From positions 542,147-606,146 of the forward strand of contig NZ_FNYY01000001.1 of NCBI RefSeq assembly GCF_900109145.1: a stretch of DNA of 64,000 nt. Reading direction: 5' to 3'. This document shows positions 16,532-27,298 of this stretch, one piece after another. Both the position numbers and the translations under genes were made by a program. This DNA comes from Marinovum algicola (GTDB taxonomy: Bacteria; Pseudomonadota; Alphaproteobacteria; Rhodobacterales; Rhodobacteraceae). The number at the start of each line of letters is the position of its first letter. The stretch's first letter is position 1. The notes below the pieces were generated by a model. That model ran no database searches, was not told the DNA's origin, and was given only the letters and a program-made list of their open reading frames with translations.

Positions 16532-17395
16532 TCAGGCGTTTTCCAGCTTGTCCTGGGTGCGGTTCTCGAAATCCTCGGCCGCGTGACGCTCGTGCAGTTG
16601 CGACGAGAGGTCGCCGCCGGTGCGGTTGACCATGCGGCCGCGCTGCACCGCGGGGCGGGCGTCGATGCGTCTGGCCCAGTCCATCACATGGGCATAGCTC
16701 TCGACGTCGAGGAATTCGGCGGCATTGTAGAGCCGGCCCAGCACCAGCTGGCCGTACCAGGGCCAGATCGCCATGTCGGCCAGGGTATATTCGCCGCCGA
16801 CCATCCAGTCGCGTTCGGCCAGATGCCGGTTCAGCACGTCGAGCTGGCGCTTGCTCTCCATGGCGTAGCGGTTGATCGGATATTCGTATTTCTCCGGCGC
16901 GTAGTTGTAGAAATGGCCGAAGCCGCCGCCGAGGAACGGCGCGCTGCCCATCTGCCAGAACAGCCAGGACAGAAGCTCGGCGCGGTGCTCGGGCGCGCCC
17001 TGGAAGGCATTGCCGAATTTCTCCGACAGATGCAGCATGATCGCCACGGATTCGAACACCCGCACGGGGGTCTCGCCCGAGCGGTCCATCAAGGCGGGGA
17101 TCTTGGAGTTCGGGTTGATCTCGACGAAGTCCGAGCCGAACTGATCGCCATTGCCGATGCGGATCAGCCAGGCGTCGTATTCGGCGGCGTGGCCGGCGGC
17201 CAGCAGTTCCTCGAACAGCACCGTGGCCTTGACCCCGTTGGGCGTGCCCTGGGAATAGAGCTGGAAGGGATGTTTGCCGACCGGCAGCTCCTTGTCATGG
17301 GTGGGGCCGGCGATGGGGCGGTTGGTCGAGGCGAACTGGCCGCCGTTTTCCTGATCCCATGTCCATACCTTGGGGGGCGTGTAGCTTTCGGTCAT
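16532..17395 (-). CDS. yghU: YghU-type glutathione transferase (disulfide-bond oxidoreductase)
   Basis: 287 residues, close to the 288 of E. coli YghU. The thioredoxin-like domain starts near residue 43 (FQLYSQGTPNGVKATVLFEEL), and the ESVAIMLHLSEKFG glutathione-binding segment is near residue 115. A C-terminal helical domain has WLFWQMGSAPFLGGGFGHF (in parts: WLFWQMGSAP, FLGGGFGHF). The YghU/Nu-class enzymes reduce organic hydroperoxides and disulfides with two GSH. It is a single gene, 52 nt from ogt on the same strand. Confidence 0.92.
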   Translation of the reverse strand: MTESYTPPKVWTWDQENGGQFASTNRPIAGPTHDKELPVGKHPFQLYSQGTPNGVKATVLFEELLAAGHAAEYDAWLIRIGNGDQFGSDFVEINPNSKIPALMDRSGETPVRVFESVAIMLHLSEKFGNAFQGAPEHRAELLSWLFWQMGSAPFLGGGFGHFYNYAPEKYEYPINRYAMESKRQLDVLNRHLAERDWMVGGEYTLADMAIWPWYGQLVLGRLYNAAEFLDVESYAHVMDWARRIDARPAVQRGRMVNRTGGDLSSQLHERHAAEDFENRTQDKLENA

Positions 17396-17481
17396 CGGTC
17401 CGTCCTTGGATTGGGTCTTGGTGCAGACCTAGGGCGTAGCGCGGGTTCAACCAAGGTCTGCACAGGGCTTGTGCGTTTATA

Positions 17482-17549
17482 TGGGGGCTTTGCCCCCCGG
17501 CCTGCGGCCGCCCCCCAGGAATATTTGGGGCCAGAAGAAGCAGGGGGGC
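17482..17549 (+). repeat. Intergenic repeat copy B
   Basis: GGGGGC-TTT-GCCCCC hairpin and a second G/C hairpin (GGCCTGCGGCC) are followed by GGAATATTTGGGGCCAGAAGAAG (in parts: GGAATATTTGGGG, CCAGAAGAAG). It lies between ileS (end) and yghU (start) on opposite ends of the gap, downstream of ileS. Confidence 0.65.
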
Positions 17550-17562
17550 GGTGCGGGATCGC

Positions 17563-20500
17563 TCAGGTCAGCGCGGCGTTGCAGCGGGCGCAGGTGGCGG
17601 GGTGGGCATGCGTGCCGACGTCGGGCAGGATCTTCCAGCAGCGCTGGCATTTCTCGCCTTCGGCTTTCTCGAAGACCACGCCGACGCCGTCGATCTCGGG
17701 CAGGCGGAAGGCCTCGGCCGGTTGCGGATCGCCGGTCAGCGACATGCCGGAGGTGATGCAGATGTCGTCGAAGTTGATCGACGTCAGCGCCGCCAGCATC
17801 TCCTTGTCGCGGATATGGACCACCGGGGCCGCCTCGAGCGAGGCGCCGATCACCTTGTCGCTGCGCTGGATTTCCAATGCGGCGGTGACCACGCGGCGGG
17901 CCTGGCGGACCTTGGCCCATTTCGCCGCCAGCGGCTCGTCGAGCCAGTCGGCGGGGGTTTCCGGGATGTCGGTCAGGTGGACCGAGCTCTCCTCGCCGGG
18001 GAAGCGTTCGAGCCAGACCTCTTCCATGGTGAAGACCAGGACCGGTGCCAGCCAGGTGGTCAGCCGGTGGAACAGCAGGTCCATCACGGTGCGCGCGGCC
18101 CGGCGGCGCTGGGTGTCGCCGTCGCAATAGAGCGCGTCCTTGCGGATGTCGAAGTAGAAGGCCGAAAGCTCGACCGTGGCGAAGTTGAACAATTGCTGGA
18201 AGACGCCCTGGAAGTCGAAGGCGGCATAGCCCCTGCGCACCACATGATCGAGCTCGGCCAGCCGGTGCAGGATGTAGCGTTCAAGCTCGGGCATCTCGGC
18301 GGGTGCGACCCGGTCGCTTTCCTCGAAATGCGACAGCGCCCCCAGCAGGAAGCGCATGGTGTTGCGCAGCCGCCGATAGCCGTCGGCCACGCCCTTGAGG
18401 ATCTCGGGCCCGATGCGCTGGTCGGCGGTGTAATCGGTCTGCGCCACCCAGAGGCGCAGGATGTCAGCGCCGTATTGCTTGACCACCTGGTCGGGGGCGA
18501 TGGTGTTGCCGAGCGATTTGGACATCTTGTTGCCCTTCTCGTCCAACGTGAACCCATGGGTCACCACGTTGCGATAGGGGGCACGGCCGAGGGTGCCGCA
18601 GGCCTGCAACATCGAGGAATGGAACCAGCCGCGGTGCTGGTCGGTGCCCTCCATGTAGACATCGGCGATACCGTCCTCGGTGCCATCCTCGCGGTCGCGC
18701 AGCACGAAGGCATGGGTCGAGCCTGAATCGAACCAGACGTCGAGGATGTCGAAGACCTGATCCCAGTCGTCGGGGTTGTGATCCGTGCCCAGGAAGCGTT
18801 CCTTGGCGCCGTTCTTGTACCAGGCGTCGGCGCCCTCGGCCTCGAAGGCTTCGAGGATGCGGGTGTTGACCGCCTCATCCCGCAGCAGGAACGCGGGATC
18901 GGTGGGCAGGGCGCCCTTTTTCGTGAAGCAGGTCAGCGGCACGCCCCAGGCGCGCTGCCGCGACAGCACCCAGTCGGGCCGGTCCTCGATCATCGAATAG
19001 AGCCGGTTGCGGCCGGTCTTGGGCGTCCAGTGCACCAGCTGATCGATCGAGGTCAGGGCGCGCTGGCGGATGGTCTTGCCGTATTGATCCTGGCCGTCGC
19101 CGACCTCGCGGTCGATGGCGGCGAACCACTGCGGCGTGTTGCGGAAGATCACCGGCGCCTTGGAACGCCAGGAATGCGGGTAGGAGTGCTTGATCTTGCC
19201 GCGCGCCAGAAGGCCGCCGACGGAGGCGAGCTTGTCGATGATCTTCTTGTTGGCGTCGCCTTCGCCGCCCTTGCGCGACAGGATGTAGCTGCCGCCAAAG
19301 AACGGCAGATCGGGCCGGAAAGACCCGTCGTCGAGCACGTTGTAGGTGATGACGCGGTCGAGCATGTTCAGGTCACGGTAGAGCTCGTATTCCTCCATCC
19401 CGTGGGAGGGCGCGCAATGCACGAAACCGGTGCCTTCGGTATCGGTGACGAAATCGGCGGCGCGGAAATCGCGCGGCGCGTCCCATTCGCCGTTCGCGCC
19501 CTCGGCGCCTGCCAGCGGGTGCAGCAGGGTCAGCCCGGCCAGCAGATCGGCGCTGACGCTGCGGACACGGGCGTACTGGTCCTCGTTCAGGCGGGCGCGC
19601 TTGAAGACATCGGCGGCCAGGTTGTCGGCCAGCAGGAAGCGGTCGCCGGGGGCGGCCCAGCATTCCTCGGGCGCGCCGGTCACCTCGTAGAGCCCGTAAG
19701 AAATGTCGCGGCCGAAGACCACGGCCTTGTTCGAGGGCAGGGTCCAGGGGGTGGTGGTCCAGATCACCACATGCGCGCCAATCAGGTCATGGGCGACCTG
19801 TTCCTCGGCGGCCATGACGGCGCGGCCTTCCTCGGCCTCGGTCTCTTCGCCGGCCAGCGTCAGGTCGGGGAAATCGACATTGGAGACGCGGAACTTGACC
19901 CAGACGGTAAAGCTCTCCTTGTCGTGGTATTCAACCTCGGCCTCCGCCAGGGCGGTCTTTTCCACCGGTGACCACATCACCGGCTTGGAGCCCTGGTAGA
20001 GCGTGCCGTTCATCAGGAATTTCTGGAACTCTTCGGCAATCACCCGCTCGGCATGGAAATCCATCGTCAGATAGGGCGCGGGCCAGTTGCCGGTGACGCC
20101 CAGCCGTTTGAATTCGTCGCGCTGGACATCGACCCAGCCTTCGGCAAAGCGGCGGCATTCCTGGCGGAAATCGATGACCTCCACCTCGTCCTTGTTCTTG
20201 CCTTTCTTGCGGTATTGCTCCTCGATCTTCCATTCGATCGGCAATCCGTGGCAGTCCCAGCCGGGGATGTAGCGCGCGTCGAAGCCCATCATCTGGTGGC
20301 TGCGGACGATCATGTCCTTGATCGTCTTGTTCAGGGCGTGGCCGATGTGCAGGTGACCGTTGGCATAGGGCGGGCCGTCGTGCAGGGTAAAGGGCTTGCG
20401 GGCATCCTCGGTGCTGGCGGCGCTGGCGGCACGCTCGCGCAGGCGGTCGTAGATGCCGATGCTTTCCCAGCGCTCGAGCCATTCGGGTTCGCGCTTGGGC

Positions 20501-20574
20501 AGGCCGGCGCGCATCGGGAAATCGGTGTTGGGCAGGTTCAGAGTGTCTTTGTACTCAGGCGTATCGGCGCACAT
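17563..20574 (-). CDS. ileS: Isoleucyl-tRNA synthetase
   Basis: 1003 residues; charges tRNA-Ile in the cytoplasm. The HIGH motif is in PPYANGHLHIGHALNK near residue 70 and KMSKS in GNKMSKSLGNTI near residue 685. The editing domain lies between. The C-terminus has a zinc site with paired Cys (CQRCW and CARCNAAL). Somewhat longer than the usual 930-970. It lies downstream of a probable small RNA with its own terminator. Confidence 0.97.
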   Translation of the reverse strand: MCADTPEYKDTLNLPNTDFPMRAGLPKREPEWLERWESIGIYDRLRERAASAASTEDARKPFTLHDGPPYANGHLHIGHALNKTIKDMIVRSHQMMGFDARYIPGWDCHGLPIEWKIEEQYRKKGKNKDEVEVIDFRQECRRFAEGWVDVQRDEFKRLGVTGNWPAPYLTMDFHAERVIAEEFQKFLMNGTLYQGSKPVMWSPVEKTALAEAEVEYHDKESFTVWVKFRVSNVDFPDLTLAGEETEAEEGRAVMAAEEQVAHDLIGAHVVIWTTTPWTLPSNKAVVFGRDISYGLYEVTGAPEECWAAPGDRFLLADNLAADVFKRARLNEDQYARVRSVSADLLAGLTLLHPLAGAEGANGEWDAPRDFRAADFVTDTEGTGFVHCAPSHGMEEYELYRDLNMLDRVITYNVLDDGSFRPDLPFFGGSYILSRKGGEGDANKKIIDKLASVGGLLARGKIKHSYPHSWRSKAPVIFRNTPQWFAAIDREVGDGQDQYGKTIRQRALTSIDQLVHWTPKTGRNRLYSMIEDRPDWVLSRQRAWGVPLTCFTKKGALPTDPAFLLRDEAVNTRILEAFEAEGADAWYKNGAKERFLGTDHNPDDWDQVFDILDVWFDSGSTHAFVLRDREDGTEDGIADVYMEGTDQHRGWFHSSMLQACGTLGRAPYRNVVTHGFTLDEKGNKMSKSLGNTIAPDQVVKQYGADILRLWVAQTDYTADQRIGPEILKGVADGYRRLRNTMRFLLGALSHFEESDRVAPAEMPELERYILHRLAELDHVVRRGYAAFDFQGVFQQLFNFATVELSAFYFDIRKDALYCDGDTQRRRAARTVMDLLFHRLTTWLAPVLVFTMEEVWLERFPGEESSVHLTDIPETPADWLDEPLAAKWAKVRQARRVVTAALEIQRSDKVIGASLEAAPVVHIRDKEMLAALTSINFDDICITSGMSLTGDPQPAEAFRLPEIDGVGVVFEKAEGEKCQRCWKILPDVGTHAHPATCARCNAALT

Positions 20575-20804
20575 GAAGGGCGTCCTTGTCGGTTTATTCG
20601 GATGTCAGGGGTGAGGCGGCGCGGCAGTCCATACGCCTTGTCCCGGCGGCTCGTCTGATCAGAGCGCCGGGCATGTAATTCGAATGATGATCGCGAAATG
20701 TGCCATCTTGGGGTTGCTTATAGGCGCGGGGGAAACGGGCGTCCAGTGGGCCCGGATGGCATGGGGGCGGGCGCCGGGGCGCAGGTGCACCCGATAGACC
20801 GCGC

Positions 20805-20990
20805 TGCAAAATGAAAGGCCGGCCTCGGTGGTGCAACTCCCCCAGGGTCATTGCGCCATCCAGGCCGGCCCGCTCTAGAACACGCACCTTCAAAGGTGCG
20901 GCGGTTTGGTCATGGGTCCGAAGACCCGCAAAAGAACTGTAAGAAACGCTCCCCCCTGAATATCGCGGCAGGCTCAGGTATCAAACGCCC
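20805..20990 (-). ncRNA. Probable structured small RNA upstream of ileS
   Basis: On the minus strand, three consecutive hairpins occur: GGGTC-TTCG-GACCC (20914-20927, a stable UUCG tetraloop), CGCACCTT-TG-AAGGTGCG (20883-20900), and a long stem AGGCCGGCC/GGCCGGCCT (20817-20870) whose inside also pairs (GGATGGCGCAA with TTGCACCACC). The last stem is followed by TTTCATTTT. The UUCG orientation and the T-rich tail both point to minus-strand transcription. The 5' end is approximate. It could be a stand-alone sRNA or an ileS leader with an attenuator. I do not recognise the family. Confidence 0.5.
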
Positions 20991-21065
20991 GAATCCCGGA
21001 TCGGCCTAGTTAATCTTCGTAAATTTTTGCTGGATTTCGTGAGTTACCTAGGGTCAAATTTCACG

Positions 21066-21833
21066 ATGCGTGAAACTTTGGCAGAGATCTGGGCCTCCAT
21101 CGACTGGGAACGCAAGATCATCGCGTTCTTTGGCGGGGTGCTGGTGATGACCCTGGCCGGGCCCTTCGGAACCTATGAGTACATGAGCTTCAACCAGAGG
21201 CTGGTGTTCTGGCTCGTGGTCTTTACCGGCGTCGGGTTTTTCATGCATGTGTTCCAGACCACGGCGCTCAAGTCGGCTTATCTGGGCCGGATGCCCAGGC
21301 TGTTGCGCCTTGGCATCGGAGCGGTGCTGGCCGGGCTGCCGGGGGCGGCGGTGGTGATCTTTGTCTACGGCGTGTTCCGCCCGGCGATGATCTCGGCCGA
21401 GGCGTTGCCTGTGATCTGGATGCAGGTGGCACTGATCGGCTGGGCCGTGGGGACCGTCGAGTTCTTTGAGTGGCGTCAGGCCAGCGCGCCGGAAGAGACG
21501 CCGACCCGGCGCACCGTCTTTCACAAACGCCTGCCACCGGCGCTGGGCGACGATATCATCTCGATCTCGATGCAGGACCATTATGCAGAGGTCACCACGC
21601 CGCTTGGTTCGCATCTGGTGCTGATCCGCCTGTCGGACGCGTTGGCCGAGCTCAAGGGCGCCGCCGGGCTTCAGGTGCATCGCTCGCATTATGTCATGAC
21701 GGCACATATGGAACGGTTCTGCCGCGAGGGAGGGCGGTTGCGCCTGCGTCTGACGGACGGCCGCGAGCTGCCGGTCAGCGCGCGCTACGCCGACAAGGTG
21801 CGCGCCGCGCTGAAACAGAAAGCGGCGGCGTGA
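21066..21833 (+). CDS. Membrane-bound LytTR-family transcriptional regulator
   Basis: 255 residues from the ATG at 21066-21068 (MRETLAEIWASIDW). A TTG 13 codons upstream is possible but less likely. The N-terminal half has four hydrophobic helices (about residues 20-38, 50-70, 80-100 and 108-132). The C-terminal domain (about 155-250) is LytTR, with DIISISMQDHYAEVTT and GLQVHRSHYVM, the DNA-binding signature. Membrane regulators of this build are not phosphorelay receivers. Its signal is unknown. Position upstream of acs suggests, but does not show, a link to acetate use. Confidence 0.8.
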   Translation: MRETLAEIWASIDWERKIIAFFGGVLVMTLAGPFGTYEYMSFNQRLVFWLVVFTGVGFFMHVFQTTALKSAYLGRMPRLLRLGIGAVLAGLPGAAVVIFVYGVFRPAMISAEALPVIWMQVALIGWAVGTVEFFEWRQASAPEETPTRRTVFHKRLPPALGDDIISISMQDHYAEVTTPLGSHLVLIRLSDALAELKGAAGLQVHRSHYVMTAHMERFCREGGRLRLRLTDGRELPVSARYADKVRAALKQKAAA

Positions 21834-22164
21834 TCACAAGTGCGCTCCGGACCGCTGTTGTCGCGCCGGGCAATGCCCGAGGGGCCGGCCGGCCCTGCTG
21901 GAACGGCCCGGGTTCGCAGGGAATCACTGATGTGATCACAAATCGGCGGTCATGAGACCATAGTCGCGGTTTTTCCGCCCCGGATGGCATCGCCGGGACG
22001 CGGCGGCGACACGCCTGCAAATTTGTCGCAGGCCTCGCGCAAGATTGTTAGCGTCCCAAATCTGGCGGCCGAGCGGAAATTTACTAATTCCTGTCGGCGC
22101 GGGCAAAAATGCAAACATCTGACGTAACGGCATTTTTCGCTGCAATGGCACAAAAATTTACTGA

Positions 22165-22194
22165 TTGACAGCGCCGCCTGTCGATTTCTTTACA
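22165..22194 (+). promoter_or_regulatory. Candidate acs promoter
   Basis: A perfect TTGACA (22165-22170) is followed after 18 nt by TTTACA (22189-22194, 3 of 6 to TATAAT). It sits ~130 nt upstream of the acs ATG in the most AT-rich part of the gap. Confidence 0.4.
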
Positions 22195-22248
22195 GAAAAA
22201 GCCTTAAGCTTGAGTGACCCGCATCAAATTCCCGCAATCCTCTGTAAA
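22189..22248 (+). promoter_or_regulatory. 8-bp inverted repeat in the acs leader
   Basis: TTTACAGA (22189-22196) and TCTGTAAA (22241-22248) are perfect reverse complements separated by 44 nt. The left arm overlaps the candidate -10. It could be a two-site operator or an RNA stem. Confidence 0.35.
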
Positions 22249-22324
22249 CTTGCCGCGACGTTGTTCATCGGGGCGCATGGAGGAGCCATGCTGCGCCCCG
22301 GCACAGGGAAAAAAGGGGGACCAC

Positions 22325-24255
<1,931 letters not shown>

Positions 24256-24256
<1 letters not shown>

Positions 24257-24942
24257 TGGGCATGGAGGCTTCTGTGCAGACCCGCCCCGCCGTTCTGATC
24301 CTTCTCGGGCCTCCGGGCGCCGGGAAGGGCACCCAGGCCCGCAAGCTCGAAGAGACCTTCGGGCTGGTGCAACTCTCGACCGGCGACCTGCTGCGCGCCG
24401 CCGTGGCCGCCGGCACCGAGGCCGGCCGCCAGGCCAAGGCGGTGATGGAGGCCGGCGGGCTGGTGTCCGACGAGATCGTTATCGCCATCCTGCGCGACCG
24501 GCTGGCCGAACCCGACACCGCGCGCGGCGTCATCCTCGATGGCTTCCCGCGCACGAGTGCGCAGGCCGAGGCGCTCGACCGGCTGCTCGACGAGAGCGGC
24601 CAGAAGATTACCGCCGCGATCTCGCTCGAGGTCGAGGATGCGGCCATGGTGACGCGGATTTCCGGCCGCTACACCTGCGCCGACTGCGGCGAAGGCTATC
24701 ACGACAGCTTCAAGCAGCCGGTCGAGGCCGGGATCTGCGATAAATGCGGCGGCACCGAGTTCAAGCGCCGGGCCGATGACAATGCCGAAACGGTGGCGTC
24801 GCGGCTTGCCGCCTATCACGCGCAGACCGCGCCGCTGATTGCCTATTACGACGGCCAGGGCGTGCTGAAGCGCGTCGATGCCATGGGCGAGATCGGCGCC
24901 ATCGCCGCCGCGCTCGAAGAGATTGTCGCCAAGGCCCGCTAG
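24256..24942 (+). CDS. adk: Adenylate kinase coupled to acs
   Basis: 228 residues. The P-loop GPPGAGKGTQ is at residues ~19-28, followed by STGDLLRAA and DGFPRT. The LID carries a zinc-type four-Cys set (CADC and CDKC), which is seen in some bacterial adenylate kinases. It converts ATP + AMP to 2 ADP. Its ATG overlaps the acs stop by one base, so translation is coupled. The obvious role is recycling the AMP made by Acs. Alphaproteobacteria usually carry another adk in the ribosomal protein operon, so this is probably a second copy, an inference from outside the window. Confidence 0.9.
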
Positions 24943-25075
24943 GGCCGGGGCGACAGACCAACCTACGCACAATCTGCGTTGGAGCAACGCGGGGGGCCTC
25001 GGCCGCCCGCGCACAGGGAAGGTGCGTCCGCGCCATGGTGGCCGGAGGCTTTGGAGAGAGAGGGGAGAGACCGAC

Positions 25076-25336
25076 ATGTCGGACAACTCTGAAAACAATG
25101 GCTACTGGCAGGCGAATATTCGCCTCGTCAAGATTTGCCTGGTCATCTGGGCCCTGGTGTCCTTCGGCTTCGGCATTCTGCTGCGGCCGATGCTCGGCGG
25201 CATCCCGGTCGGCGGCACCGACCTGGGCTTCTGGTTCGCCCAGCAGGGATCGATCATCGTCTTCCTGGCGCTGATCTTCTTTTACGCCTGGCGGATGAAC
25301 AAGCTCGATGCCGAACACGGCGTCGACGAGCAATAA
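25076..25336 (+). CDS. DUF4212 small subunit of a sodium:solute symporter
   Basis: 86 residues with two membrane helices (about 20-41 and 55-75) and a polar C-terminus. The start ATG 25076 has GAGAGAGGGGAGAG before it. DUF4212 proteins are encoded just ahead of VC_2705-type acetate/solute symporters. Here the symporter follows after 12 nt, so the two should form a complex. Known from family position. Confidence 0.88.
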   Translation: MSDNSENNGYWQANIRLVKICLVIWALVSFGFGILLRPMLGGIPVGGTDLGFWFAQQGSIIVFLALIFFYAWRMNKLDAEHGVDEQ

Positions 25337-25348
25337 GGGACGGAGATC

Positions 25349-27136
25349 ATGGATCAATTTACCATCAACCTGCTGTTCGTAGGCGCCTCTTTCGCGCTCT
25401 ACATCGGCATCGCGATCTGGGCCCGGGCGGGCTCAACCTCGGAGTTCTATGCCGCAGGGCGGGGCGTGCACCCGGTCACCAACGGCATGGCCACGGCGGC
25501 CGACTGGATGTCGGCGGCCTCCTTCATCTCGATGGCCGGCCTCATCGCCTTTACCGGCTATGACAATTCCACCTACCTGATGGGCTGGACCGGTGGCTAT
25601 GTGCTTCTGGCGCTGCTGCTCGCGCCGTATCTGCGCAAGTTCGGCAAGTTCACCGTGTCCGAGTTCATCGGCGACCGGTTCTACAGCCCCACCGCGCGCA
25701 TGGTGGCGGTGATCTGCCTGATCGTCGCCTCGACCACCTATGTGATCGGCCAGATGACCGGCGTCGGCGTGGCCTTTGGCCGCTTCCTCGAGGTGTCGAA
25801 CACCGCCGGCCTTCTGATCGGCGCCTGTGTGGTCTTTGCCTATGCGGTCTTTGGCGGCATGAAGGGTGTGACCTACACCCAGGTGGCGCAATACTGCGTG
25901 CTGATCATGGCCTATACGATCCCGGCCGTCTTCATCTCGCTGCAACTCACCGGCAATCCGATCCCGGCGCTGGGTCTCTTTGGCGATCACGCCGCCAGCG
26001 GCGAGCCGCTTCTGGCCAAGCTTGACCAGATCGTGCAGGAGCTCGGGTTCAACGAATACACCGCGCACCATGGCGACACCTTCAACATGGTGCTCTTTAC
26101 CCTGTCGCTGATGATCGGCACCGCCGGGCTGCCGCATGTGATCATGCGCTTCTTTACCGTGCCCAAGGTGTCGGACGCGCGCTGGTCGGCCGGCTGGACG
26201 CTGATCTTCATCGCGCTGCTGTATCTCACCGCTCCCGCGGTCGGCGCCATGGCGCGGCTGAACATCACCGAGCAATTCTGGCCCAATGGCACCGAAGGCC
26301 AGGCGGTCTCGGTCGAACAGATCGAAACCGACGAGACCTATGCCTGGATGCAGACCTGGCAGAAGACCGGCCTGCTGGGCTGGGAAGACAAGAACGGCGA
26401 CGGGCGCATCCAGTACTACAACGATGCCAACCCCGAAATGCAGGAACGTGCGGCGGCCAATGGCTGGGACGGCAACGAGCTGACCAACTTCAACCGCGAT
26501 ATCCTGGTGCTGGCCAACCCCGAGATCGCCAACCTGCCGGGTTGGGTGATCGGTCTGGTCGCTGCCGGTGGTCTTGCGGCCGCGCTGTCGACGGCGGCGG
26601 GCCTGCTGCTGGCGATCTCCTCGGCGGTCAGCCATGACCTGCTCAAGGGCCAGCTGACGCCCAACATGTCGGAGCGCGCCGAGCTGATGTCGGCTCGGAT
26701 CGCCATGGCGGTGGCCATCGCGGTGGCGACCTACCTGGGGCTCAACCCGCCGGGTTTTGCGGCGCAGACCGTGGCGCTGGCCTTCGGCCTCGCAGCGGCC
26801 TCGATCTTCCCGGCGCTGATGATGGGCATCTTCTCGAAGCGGGTGAACAACACCGGCGCGGTTGCCGGCATGCTGGTCGGCCTGCTGGTGACGCTGGTCT
26901 ACATCTTCCTGCACAAGGGCTGGTTCTTCATCCCCGACACCAACAGCTTTACCGACGCCGATCCGCTGCTCGGCACGGTCAAGTCGACCTCCTTCGGGGC
27001 GATCGGCGCCCTGCTGAACTTCGGCACCGCGATCCTCGTGTCGAAGCTCACGGCGGAACCGCCGAAGCACATCCAGGAACTGGTCGAAAGCGTGCGTGTG
27101 CCGCGTGGCGCAGGTGCGGCCGTCGAAGGCCATTGA
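25349..27136 (+). CDS. actP: Cation/acetate symporter (ActP-like, SSS family)
   Basis: 595-residue inner-membrane protein with about 13 helices, a sodium:solute symporter. The SSF signature region is visible (AADWMSAASFISMAGLIAFTGYD in parts: AADWMSAASFIS, MAGLIAFTGYD), and GLAAALSTAAGLLLAISSAVSHDL (in parts: GLAAALSTAAGLL, LAISSAVSHDL) near residue 408. A large polar insert (about 310-385) is typical of the VC_2705 subfamily. Encoded with DUF4212 and near acs, it very likely takes up acetate or a related monocarboxylate. The exact substrate is inferred. Confidence 0.9.
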   Translation: MDQFTINLLFVGASFALYIGIAIWARAGSTSEFYAAGRGVHPVTNGMATAADWMSAASFISMAGLIAFTGYDNSTYLMGWTGGYVLLALLLAPYLRKFGKFTVSEFIGDRFYSPTARMVAVICLIVASTTYVIGQMTGVGVAFGRFLEVSNTAGLLIGACVVFAYAVFGGMKGVTYTQVAQYCVLIMAYTIPAVFISLQLTGNPIPALGLFGDHAASGEPLLAKLDQIVQELGFNEYTAHHGDTFNMVLFTLSLMIGTAGLPHVIMRFFTVPKVSDARWSAGWTLIFIALLYLTAPAVGAMARLNITEQFWPNGTEGQAVSVEQIETDETYAWMQTWQKTGLLGWEDKNGDGRIQYYNDANPEMQERAAANGWDGNELTNFNRDILVLANPEIANLPGWVIGLVAAGGLAAALSTAAGLLLAISSAVSHDLLKGQLTPNMSERAELMSARIAMAVAIAVATYLGLNPPGFAAQTVALAFGLAAASIFPALMMGIFSKRVNNTGAVAGMLVGLLVTLVYIFLHKGWFFIPDTNSFTDADPLLGTVKSTSFGAIGALLNFGTAILVSKLTAEPPKHIQELVESVRVPRGAGAAVEGH

Positions 27137-27143
27137 GATGGTG

Positions 27144-27173
27144 CGGCCCGGTATCCCCCGCGATATCGGGCCG
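27144..27173 (+). terminator. Hairpin after actP
   Basis: CGGCCCGGTAT and ATATCGGGCCG pair over 11 bp with one mismatch around an 8-nt loop, 8 nt after the actP stop. There is no T-tract, so it may be an mRNA-stabilising stem or a weak terminator between actP and the DUF294 gene. Confidence 0.4.
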
Positions 27174-27298
27174 ACCTCTGGCGGCGTGCCTCGGTTTCCC
27201 GGGCGCGCCGCCGTCATTTGCTGTAAGCCTTGATCCAGAGCAAGGCGGGGCGACCGGACATGCCCCGAACCGGACCCGACACACAACCAGAGGCGCCC

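Larger units (their letters stand above)
21834..22324. other. Intergenic region upstream of acs
   Basis: 491 nt without a credible gene. It has two copies of GTGATCACAA (21830-21839, partly in the regulator's end, and 21932-21941), AT-rich stretches near 22110-22200 and the promoter and inverted repeat listed separately. Confidence 0.6.

Noticed and set aside
20815..20990. 6S RNA as the identity of the ileS-upstream RNA
   Set aside because: 6S needs its 5' and 3' ends to pair around a large central bulge. Here the 3' end is a closed hairpin and the 5' end has no partner.
20575..21000. T-box riboswitch in front of ileS
   Set aside because: No T-box core sequence or specifier loop is seen, and T-boxes are essentially absent from alphaproteobacteria.
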